A stretch of DNA of 64,000 nt from Branchinecta lynchi (taxonomy: Eukaryota > Arthropoda > Branchiopoda > Anostraca > Branchinectidae): NCBI GenBank assembly GCA_023053575.1, contig JAKZAP010000017.1, positions 7,633,501-7,697,500 of the forward strand. Reading direction: 5' to 3'. The translations under genes were made by a program, and so were the position numbers. Every line of letters begins with the position of its first letter. Position 1 is the first letter of the stretch. The notes under the pieces are model-generated. The model saw only the letters and a list, made by a program, of their open reading frames with translations. It did no database searches and was not told where the DNA came from. Shown here one piece after another: positions 30,901 to 42,900 of the stretch.

Positions 30901-33900
30901 ATGTATATGTATTAAAGTATAACTTAAAAGGCCTAAGGCCTGACAGGGTAGTTACACATCATGTATTCACTTAAGTACAGGCCCGAAAACTCCATAAATA
31001 TGCGTTACTCCGTTTGTTTGCTGTCCACAGATAGTGGATTTCATCGGATGAACTTAACCTTTCAGATTTCTGGTACCTCTATGTGCCTCCCCGTTTGCTC
31101 AGATCTCTTGAAAATAATATATAAAGATTACTGTTTGGCCTCTAATTGATCCCACAGACTTGGACCCTAAGACAGGTTTCCTGACCAGATTAGAAAATTA
31201 AAATATTTGCTTGTCGGAGTTTTGGTGTAATTCAGATGGTATCTGGTACATTAATATAAGTTTATTGCCGTAAAGTATCCTTAGACATAAATGCAGACCT
31301 TTACAGATAATTACACAATCAAATTGAGTGGCAAGTACACTACGATTTGTCACTATCTATTTATGATAATATAGGTCGATGTGGTGCACAAAATATTTTC
31401 TGAACGAGCGGCTGGTATCACGAAGACGCGATGCTTGACATTGCGCAAACTTGTTTTAGTGCCTTGTTACATATCGTAGAAGCAGACCCCGATGTTGACA
31501 TAAATAATTGTATGCCGAGATTGATAGCTAGGTCATATGTTAGGTCACATTCAACGTGCTTAAACTTCGATTTATTCTAGGACCGTGTCCGCCTTCTTCA
31601 AGAGGACCTCGAAACTGAGAGGGAACTCAGACAGAGGGTAAGTCGTTGTTCCCCCTCTTTACCCGAATGTCTTCATTTTCGAAAAATAGACCGACTGCAC
31701 TGTCAGAAGTTTCATACAGATTGCGCATAACACTTTCAAGAACAACACCTTTTCACTTAGAAATAAAGTGTTATGACCAATTAGGTATATACTAGTTCGT
31801 GCCTAGATGTCCAACAACACCTTCATTAGGTAAAAATACTACACTGTCAGAAGTTACATAACGACAACAGAAGGATGCACGGTTTCAACAGATAACACTT
31901 TGGGATATTATCTGTTATGTTTCTTTCGTTCCCGTTAGTTTTTTTTACCAATTGAAGGTGTTGTTGGAGATCTAGACACGAAATAGTGTAAACTTAATTG
32001 GTCATAACACTTTATTTCTAAGTGAAAAGGTGTTATTATTGAAAGTGTTATACGCTATCTGTTATGAAACTTCTGACAGTGTGGTATTGTGATACCACCA
32101 ACGTTTTCGTGCGACGAAGCGCCATAAATACTGAAAAAAAACAAAAAACTCAGATACATTCACTACCTTCAGGCTGGTACTCGCAAGTGGCTCACTGCTT
32201 GGCTCGCCATCTGGACGCGATTCGTTGACGTTGGGATTCTTAATTTCCTTCCTCAGCATAATAGCTTAGATCGTCATTAGCAATGTAGTATCTCTGATTT
32301 GTAAATACCATTAAAAAGTTCATCAAGTGTTTTAAGTTGCTCCTTTCGTTTATTTATTTTCTTCTCGTCGAAGTCGGTTACTATGAAGAATGGTAATATT
32401 TCGTACATGAATTATTTGCTGGTGTGACCCACCATGGATGTTAGGCTTGTATCAAGCAGACGTTGAAGATTGGATTTGGATATAAGTTTGTACATACTTG
32501 ACCCATCGACCTGCGACTTTTTAGGGCTTTTTGGCCTAGCCTAATTTTGACAGTCACGCAACACAAACTTCGCCGAACGCTTCAAGGTCTTTCTCTCTCT
32601 TGAATAAGGACATGAATTGCTTCAAAGTGAATTCCATTTTGGAAGATATGGTAGACCATCAGGTCTACCTTCCATTTCGGATGCGTCGGAGAGCAGGAAG
32701 GCTCGAGACAGTCGACAAGTTATAACAAGAAAATCGCTAATTTCACGTGGCAAGTAGCGTAACCCTAGGTTCACACAGACGTTCACACTGAGGCGATATC
32801 CGCCATCGCCGAGATTTTCGTCGTCAAAATCTTCGATTTCTGTTGCTTCGTCAGGCGATTTTCGGTGTTGGGAAAATTCAACTTTAATCGGGTGACTGTA
32901 CGATTTTATGCACGCAACAGTAACAATCCTCGTTAAATTCTGTTGCCGACGAAAATTCAGTGTGAACATTCAGGCGATAAAAATCTTCTGTCGCTGCGAT
33001 TGAAAAATCTCGTTCATCGCCGCGATTTGCTCTGTGTGAACCTAGGGTAATGATATTTTCGAAAACCGATGTTTTAGAGCCATTTCATCCTGAAAAGGTG
33101 ATTTCTAGTAAGAGCCGTGCTTTAAGAAATGTTCTTGTCTGGCAATGCTGGTTAACTCAGACGCATACGCGTCGGCATACATCTGAGCAAAATAGCACAA
33201 ACGCAGCCTTTTAATACAGAAATGCAGTCAGTAGGCTACTCTATGTACTTACAATCCGGATACCGACCTGATTCAGGCAAAATGAATTTTGTAGTCATTA
33301 CAGGGCTGGGTTTGATCTAATTGATCAGATCCAGCCAAACCCAGCTGATACCTGGTATCTAGCTCCTTATAGCCGAACTCGTGTGTGCTTGGGTGCAAGT
33401 TGACCTTGCCGTCCGAACTTGTTTGGACTGAAGGAAATGACTTGCATTCCATGGAAAGCAACCTGGTTCTAATCGAACTGACTTTGAAGCTGGTTGTTAA
33501 CAAAAAGGGTTTTATCGTTGGATAGCAGACGTTTTGAACGTGTCATTCGTGCTGGTTGGAACCGAAAGAAATGTGTTCCGTCCCCTGGTTACCAAGCCTG
33601 ATGTCCGCAGTATCATCTTGGTTTGGACCTAACAGTTTCTCCTATCCATTGGAACCGGTTCGTACCCAGACGGTTGTCTTTGCCTGGATCTGACCAACTG
33701 CTTATTTGTCGCTGGATATCTAGCTGGTTGGAAGCGAATGGTGCTCTTGGGTATCATAAATCTTTAACGTTTGCATCCGAGCTAGTTTGGACTGAAGGGA
33801 AGAGTTTGCGTCTCTTTGGTTGCCAAACTGGTTGACCGAAATAATCCGAATCCGGTGCCCTTCGATCCGGTACCAACTAGATCATGTACCGTACAAACGA

Positions 33901-36900
33901 ATTTTGACTTTAGGCTACCATTTAAAATCTTTCTTTGGGATTTCGTTGTCCCTGTCTACCAAACCGGTTCTGTCTTCACTAAATTTTCTTTATGGCTTGC
34001 GCAGTCCTTGTTTACATGTCATCTTCTTGTAGCTCCTCTCTATTTATACTGCACTTTCTGTTTGTATTTCCTCTGTTTACGTTTCTAGTTTTCTTGTAAC
34101 TTCTCTCTTTTCTGACGGAAATGGTTTCTCCATCGCCCCTGATCAGGTTTCCGTGGTTGTTGCTTTTCCGAGCCATGTGGGTCAATTAAACATCATTAGG
34201 TTTAGAAATTAGACATTCATGCCATTTTCGGATTCTAATAGTCCAGAGAGCTGCCAGGTAATGGACACGTTTCCATCCTAGGCGTATCTCACTAGGTCTT
34301 GAAAGCACACCATGACTTTTCCGAACTTGATCTTTAGCCACGGAAATGGCGATCGACTAAAAAGAGGCACGACATGGCACGGTGCTGGAGGCACGAGTAA
34401 TAAAAATAGATTAGCAAGTTAGAAGTAGACAAGTAAGTTGAAGTTTATAACTCCAAAGCCTAAAAGACGGCATGTTAGAATATTGTTCCTGCCCCTGAAG
34501 GGACCTTTTACCTTTCGTGCCTCTTTTTAGTACTCGTGCCTTCTACGCTATGTCGTACCGTGTCTCTTTTAGTCGATCCCATGGTAATGCAGCCTTTCGT
34601 TGAAATTTGAATTATCTGCGTCTGGGTGAATGTTTGGTTGTCATGCAGGCATTCTGACACTATTATTCCCGACGATCCCCGGATCAAACAAAATACAAAA
34701 TGCCTTAGTTGAGTCAAAATAATTATACCAGTCAACTGTCAATCACTTTCCCTTTCCTTCCTACATTTGCATATTTTTTCTGTTTCTCGAAAGGATTGCC
34801 TCTATGGTACCTTCCAGACATCCGAAATCTGGGGTGTCCAACACCCCGGACTTCCAGTCGTTTTTGGCCTGGCTTTGGCTTCCAGATCGTCTCGACGAAA
34901 ACGGCTGTCTGGAATCCGGAAGAAAAATCTGGAAGGTGAAGCCTCGCTTTTACTGGGCACTTCCTCAGGTTAGCGATCGAGCATGAAGCAAGAATATATG
35001 AACAGAAGATGTTCGTTGAACCTTCCCCGCATTGTTTGATTTAGTCGCGTGTTAGCCTCACCTGAACCGGTGTAAGCTTTCGCAGCTTTTCGAAAAACTA
35101 TCAGAAAGTCCCAAAAACACCGGTCATGCGAAAGGCTTCGTACCATCTTTCGTGACTCTTATTAATTCCCAAGACCATAAATGATTTTTTTTATTTTATT
35201 TGAATTCACGAATTCTGATTGTGCTTATATTTGTAAATACTTTTTACACGAGTAGATCTGGTGCCAATGTCGAGCTGATGAATTGGCCTTGTTTGACCTT
35301 TTGACCATTTTTTATTAACATAATATATGTTGAACATAGAATGTAAATTCAGAACCATTTCAGTGAAATACACTTTTAAATTAAAATCTCCTTTACACTG
35401 TCAGAAGTTTCAGAACCGATAACACAAGGATGCGCAGTTTTCAAGAGATAACACTTACGATGTTGACTGTTATGTTTTCAAATGCCATGCACTTAAAGGT
35501 TAGGCAAACAAAAAGAGCCGAAAGCCTGAGACACCGCCGGAAAAATATCTGGCGAATTTCATTTCCCGTCATGACATCGAAAAAGTCATAGCAGATGCTT
35601 TGTCGGCAGTTTTTCGGCTATTCCTGACAACGCTTGTTGGACATAACCTATAATATAAGATAAGACTGGCAATCAGTTTCTCCATATCCTGCTAATTCTT
35701 CTGCCCAATTTTTACATATAAGTTCCGTCCCATCATTTATTTCTGGTCATTTCTTGTAAGTGTATTAGTTAATTCGTTTCGTTTCTGTGTATTTCGTAAA
35801 TATGTTATTCCTCTTCTAGCTTTAAGCTATTTGGAAAATAAACTTGATTGATTGATATAGTGCATTAATGCATAGTCTTATCTGTTGAAACTAGCACCGG
35901 TGACAGGACGGACACGGCATCAAAATCTCCTTGTGCCAGTTAAATGTCGCACAAACCGGTATTCAAATTCCTTTGTACCATATTTCACTGAGAAGATTAA
36001 CAAAAAACAAGTGAATTCTAAGTGATTTATTTTCTTTTATGTAACAATTGTATATATTCAAGTATTTTACTCAGTTATTCAAGTATTTAAATGTAATGGT
36101 CGACGTATTTAGTGCCATGTCGGCGCTACGAGTTGGATCAATAAACATATCTATCTATATCTATCTATCTATCTATCTATCTACGAAACTGTTTGTTATC
36201 ACTATGAAACTTCCGACAGTCTAGGCCTACTCGTCTTTACCCAATCTTGTTCATTGACAAGTCGGTTCATGCGAGGCTACACATACTGTAGCCCATTTGT
36301 TCAGCGTGACTGAGAAGTTTAGTACAGAGTGTTGACACGTAGAGTTCTTTGTTTTCCGTAGCACATTCAACGATTTGCATCCTAAAATGTAGCTGACGTA
36401 TTTTGCAATATCATAATATAACTCGTAGTCAGCTTGGGCCGTAGGAATATTTGGCTTTGGGTGTTGCTAGCATAAAGTGACCTGACAACGAAAGCAGACG
36501 CTGACGGCAAACCTTAAAGTTTAACTGCAAAGGCAGCTTATTTTTACATCTGCTATTGAATCCACAGAATTATTTTGACTCAACTAAGGAATTTTGTATT
36601 TTGTTAGATCCGGGCCGTAGGAATATTTGCCTTTAGGTTTTGCTAGCATAAAGTGACCTGAACGAAAGCAGACGCCGGCGGCAAACCTTAAAGTTTAACT
36701 GCAAAGGCAGCTTATTTTTGGGATCCCAAAACGTAAGTGGAGGGATACCTATGACATCGCAAAAGTTGTCTACTACTTCTACTTCTACTGTCTACTAACC
36801 GGAAAGTTTGTTGAAAGTAAAAGTTTTATTTGAAGTTGATTAGATGTTCGATTTAGGGGTAGGAAGACATGCTGAAGACGATGGTGAAAATTATTTTCTC

Positions 36901-39900
36901 AACGGACAAGTATTTCGCCCGGAATCCGGCCCAAACTGGAAAGTTTGTTGAAAGTAAAAGTTTTATTTGAAATTGATTAGATGTTCGATTTAGGGGTAGG
37001 AAGACATGCTGAAGACGATGGTGAAAACTATTTTCTCGACGGACAAGTATTTCGCCCGGAATCCGGCCCAAACCGGAAAGTTTTTTGAAAGTAAAAGTTT
37101 TATTTGAAGTTGATTAAATGTTTGATTTAGAGGTAGGAAGACATGCTGAAGACGATGGTGAAAACTACTTTCTCGACGGACAAGTATTTCGACCGGAATC
37201 CGACCCAAACCGGAAAGTTTGTCAAAATTAAAAGTTTAATTTGGAGTTGATTAGATGTTCGATTTAGGACAAGAAGACATGCTGAACACTTATGTGAAAA
37301 CAAGTTTCTACCCGGACATGTAGTTCGTCCGGAATCCGGCCAAAACCGGAAAACTGTTGGAAGTCAAAGTTTTATTTCTAGTTGATTAAATAAGCGATTT
37401 AGGGGTAAGAAGAGATGCTGAGTCCCTGTATGACAGCCATATTTTACCCGGACATATAGTTCGACCGGAATCCGGCTGGAATCGGAAAATTTGTTATAAG
37501 CTAAATTTCTATTTGAAGTTGATTAGATGTTCATTACTGGGGAAAGAAGATACCCTGATTTCGTGTTTGAGCTTTGTTTTTTCGCCGGACAAGTAGTTCT
37601 GGAGTTCGGCCGGAACCGGGAAATTAGCAGAAGTGGCAGGAAGTTTTCGTCAAAACAGATATGATAGGGGTAAACACACATGCTGAATCCAAATCTGAAC
37701 TTGGTTTTCTCAGGTGATTAGATATTTTGCCTTAATCTGTTTCTGAATTTTAATTGTAAAAATGTTCAAGGAGTCTGGCGAAGACTGGATCTGGCTAAGA
37801 CAAGACCCTGTTGTCTGGATCAGATATTGAATTTTGGGATCCCATCGAAACCTTTGGTCTTGTTACATCTGCTATTGAATCCACAGTATATGAAAAGCGA
37901 AGGGGACATCTATGAAATGTCGAAGAATAGCAAAATCAGATGCTATCATTATCATGAAAATCTGGAAGGGTTGGCTTGACTATGCGGAAACCCCGGACGT
38001 CTGGTAATCTGGAAGGTGAAGCCTGGCTTTAACCAATTTAATTTTCTCCATATTTCCGCGTCAGTGTCTGATTTTGGTGGCATTACTATAGCTAATTTGT
38101 GGTTTCGTTGCAGTTAATATACACCCGTAATGGTATAGATTATTCACTATTCACACGAGTGTCCTTGCTTGTTGACGGGGCCACCGAGATCCTCCATTTA
38201 AGGTTTAATGTTGGGGCCGTTTCATGTTGCCCGACGCCCAAAGTAACATACCTCTACTGCCCATCGTTTAAATACGTTTGTGTGAGCTTTTGAGTGAGGA
38301 ACCACTCGTCTCCCCGCAAATGTTTATAGAGGGTGAATCTTGGCAGCTGGCTTTTCCAGAGCATTCCTGGAGTTTCTTATTTTATCAACACAAAACTCGC
38401 GTATTTTTAGTCGCCTGGTACCGCCTACACCGGCGAGGACATCGGCGGTCCTTGAAATAGGCAAGTGGTTGCCAGGGACAGCTGAAATCAAGCTTAATAT
38501 TTAGCGGCGTCAGACTATCAAAGATTTGCTTTGACTACAGTGTAAAAAGTTTCTCCGATTAAGGATTAAAGTTAACTGCAGTATTTCCTACTGGGATTAA
38601 TCTTATCTCTACTGAGATAAGATTAATCCGAATTAGAGATAAGATTATCTTTTTAGAGACAAGATTAATCCCAGTAGCAAAGACTGCAAGAATTTCTTTT
38701 ACTGTGTAGATTTGACGCTCGGGTCATATTTTTAGCTCTTTTAGAAGAGAGTCCGACACTCTTAAAATTGAACGTCCGACACTCGACACGACGAGCCTGC
38801 GACACTCTTAAAATGGGAACGTCGTTATCGAAGACACCTGAAGACCACTGAATCGAGCTGTTTTTTTTTTTTTCGGAGGAATTCCCGGTTTAAAATTTTC
38901 TCAAAATAGTAGTATGAAGTTGTACGAAAAATAGCATGCAGTACCAACTGATGCTACTACAGCAAGATTGGATGCTACTGGAGCAAGGCGGGATTTTGCT
39001 GAATACTATTGCCGAAGATTAGCCCGGAGTGAGGTACATTAAATTAAAGTATTTTGTACTACTGCATATCAATACATGCAACTTTTTTGTAAAACTACCA
39101 TACAACTACACAGGCTACACATTTTTCATCGGGTTTGGTGACCAAAAAGCTCCTTATATTCGATTTGATATTTCAGGTCATCTCATGTTTAAAGGAGTCT
39201 GACGCTTGGTCGTAAAATAGGCACGTGGTTATCGGAGACACATGAAGACCGCTAAATCGAGATGTATTTTTTTGAGGAATTTGGTCATCGAAAAGTTCCT
39301 TCGACTAGATTTAAGAACTCGGGTTCGAACACTCCGCCTTCCGAGCTCTTTGACAGCGTCAGGTATTAGACGGTTTGGATTTTCGTCATGAAATTGACCC
39401 GTTCGATGGTAAATAGATTTAAGACTAGATTTAAAAGCTTTAAATTTAATTATAAAAAAGATTCCGACACTTGTCCTTAAAATAGGCACGTCGTTATCGG
39501 AGACACCACGCTGAATCGAGTTGTATTTTTTGAAAATGAGCCATCAAAAAACTGTTTTGACTAGATGTAATAATTCAGGTCATACAGATTTAACTCTTGC
39601 AAAGAAAGAGTTTGACACCTCGTCTTCCGAGCTCTTGGACAGCGTCAGGTGAGACGGCTTGGATTGTCGTCATGAAATCGATCAGTTCATTAGTCCTTGA
39701 AATAGCAAATGATAGCCGGAGCATCTAAATTGAGCTTTATTATTTGGGCATTACACTAGCTACCTAATTTTGGTTTGACTAGATTTGAAAGCCTAGGTCA
39801 TAAAGTTATCTATTCTTGATTAAGAAAATTTCCGGGCTCTTAGACAGCGCCAAGTCAGATGGCTTGGATTGTCGTCATGAAATAGAGCAGTTCGATGGTC

Positions 39901-42900
39901 CTTGAAATAGCAAGTGGTTGCCCGAGACCGCCGAATCGAATTGTATTTTTAGAGGCATTCCACGGGATACCCAAATATAGTTTTGCTTAGATTCAAAGAG
40001 TTCAAGTTAAAAGATGCCACTCTTGCGAAAAGTCTGACCGTATTCCAAGCTGTTGGACAGCACCAGGTCAGACGAATTGGAACTGTCATCGTGAAATCCA
40101 GTAGCTCGGTTGTCTTTAAGCAAGTGATCTTTAATCCAGTGTTTGATCCAGACAGCTGGAATCGAGGTGTATTTTTGGCGGTATTCAACTGCCAAAAAGC
40201 TGTTTTGACTAGATATAAAATCACAGGTCATAGAGTTTCAGCTCTTGAAAGGAAAGAGCCCGACACTTCGCCTAAAAATAGCAAGTGATTGTCAGAAGGC
40301 AAGTGAGTAGGGGGGGGGGACTACTGTATTGATTTGCATTTTTATAGAAATTATATCATATAATAATAATGATACAAAGCAACAGAAAAGACTTCTGCCT
40401 CTAAATATTTTGAATATTTGAACTGATCAGTGGTAAAATCCCATCAATATTGCACTTGAAACTATTTATCGATTCAGCGTTACCGCATTTTCGGTAAGGC
40501 TGTTTCAAGGATCAACTATTCTGCACTACATTAAATATACACGTACGAGATTGTAAAAATCATACTAGTAGTACTGGAACACAATTTGACTATTGCAAAA
40601 ATAGACTGTGACAGTTTGCATTCGAGCTTTTGATCAACGTCAGGTCAGACGGGTCGGATTGCTATGACATCGAGCAGCTCGATGGTCCTTGAAATTGCAA
40701 CTGAGCGCCCGAGGCAGCTGAAAACAGCTTGATTGAGCTGTATATTTTGGAGCTGTATTTGTATGGTTTAACTAGATTTAGTAGCTCCAGTCATACAGTT
40801 GGAAATCTTTCTTGGAAGAAGGTGTGACAATATTCCGAGCTCATTGACAGCATCAGGTCAAACAGGTTGAACTGTTGTCGCGACTTTCGAGCAGTTCTGT
40901 GGTCCTCGAAGTAGCAAGTTTTTGTCGGAAACAGCTGAAGACCCTTGAATAAAGCTGTATGTTTGGAGACAGTAGACTACTCAAGAGTTATTTTATATTT
41001 AAAAGTTCGTCTTATGGATATTTATCTCTTACAAAAAGAATTCTGACATTCAGCATCCCGAGCTTGTGGACAGCATCCGGTCAGTCGGATTGAGCGAGTC
41101 ATGCGTTTAAATTTGGTTGGAAGGCAGTCCTAAACCCGAGGAAAATAACGCTAGTGACCAAGACCTATGCTTTTCATGCTTCACAATCGGGCCATACTGA
41201 TAGTGCCGCCTACTACGCTTACGCCATTTAAAGCGAAACTTGCGGGTTTAGAAATTTCTAGTAAAGCTAAGATGCGGTCTGCACACATCGAGGAAACAGG
41301 GGAGGGTGTATCTTTTTTTGCTCCCTTCAGAATATGCAGTTATCGGAGCCAGTGCTGACGAACGACCGATTGAGTTTCAATAGGTTTAGTTCTTTATCGC
41401 TAGTGGGTCTATATTCGCTGCTATACGAGTTTCTGTCACTTTTCTCAAGTCTTGGCGCTACTCCCTAATCAGAGCAAAATAACACAAGGTTAGAGCAAAA
41501 TAATCCTAGGGAGTAGCGCCAAGACTTTACAAAATGACACACACGCTAATAGCAGCGCACTAGCACCACTAGCGGTAGAGAACGTCCCTACTAAAACTCA
41601 TTCAGTCGTTCACCAGAGCTGGCTCCGATAACTTCATATTCTGAACATTGCACAAAAATGATACAGCGTCTATTTTGATCATGCTGTGTGCAGACCGCAC
41701 CTTTGCTTTTACTAGAAATTTCTAAACCCGCAAGTTTATCTCACTTTAAATGGCAGAAGCGTAGTTGGCGGCGCTACAAGTATGGTCCGATTGTGAAGCA
41801 CGAATAGCAGAGGTCTTGGCGCTACTCCCTACTGTGATTTTGCTCTGAGTAGGGAGTAGCGCCAAGCCTTGACCAAATTGACACACACTCTAGTAGTAGC
41901 GATACTAGCACCACGAGTGATAGAGAACTCGCTCGATTTGTATGTTTTCTTTTTTGTTTACTTCACGTGTCCATTACATAAACAAAGTTGGTTAGAAATC
42001 GACGACACTGTCAGAAGTTTCATAACAGATAGCGTATAACACTTGCAATAATAACACCTTTTCACTTAGGAATAAAGTGTTATGACCAAATAAGTTTAAA
42101 CTGTTTCGTGCCTAGATCTCCAACAACACCTTCAGTTGGTAAAAATACTAACGTGAACGAAAGAAAAATCACAGATAACATCCCAAAGTGTTATCTGTTG
42201 AAACCGCGCATCCTTCTGTTGTCGTTATGTAACTTCTGACAGTGTAGTATTTTTACCTGTTGAAGGTGTTTTTGGAGATTGGTCGTAACACTTTATTTCC
42301 AAGTGAAAAAGTGTTATTATTGCAAGTGTGTGCGCCAATCTGTTATGAAACTTCTGACAGTGTGTAATGATCAAGCAGACAGGCGTAGTAGATATTTTCT
42401 TGTTGCCTAATAATTCAAATATTTTTTATTTTTTTTAGGTCGAAAGGGAGCGTTCCGACCTTAGTGTCCAAGTCATCCAGTTGATCGAGCGACTCGAAGA
42501 AGCCGAGGGGGGAGCAGAAAGCCAAGTGAGTTAATTTGTTAATCTATTCGACTTATCCAGCTCGAGGAAAGAGAAGTCGTCAGTGAAGTAAACCACACAG
42601 AACTGCCTCTTTGAAGTTTGACAAGCCCGAGCTGAGGAGTTTTGTTGCTTCGCCGTTGACACCATTAGCGTGTTCCACCCTCTTTACCGTAGTTACTACG
42701 CATGACGTCACGAACTCTGTCTTTTTGCCGTCAAGGCTGAAACGATTTTCTATTTTCCAGCAAAATATCATGCCACGGGCAAAACTAACCAATCACGTTA
42801 CAGAGATGCGTAGGTACCACGCTTACTACGCTCCCGAGCATGGTAAGCAAATAGTCACTATTAGTTACTATTTCGAGAAGGTTGGTACGGTCAGCGTAGT

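Larger units (their letters stand above)
35394..36223. mobile_element. Family E element, copy 3, holding two LINE tails
   Basis: Left end TACACTGTCAGAAGTTTCAG with AGGATGCGCAGTTTTCAAG. The right end is ACTATGAAACTTCCGACAGT. The interior has AAAGAGCCGAAAGCC and TTTGTCGGCAGTTTTTCGGC, as in the copy at 5429-6003. Two retrotransposon 3' ends are inserted (35667-35862 and 36060-36183), which explains the larger size. Confidence 0.65.
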
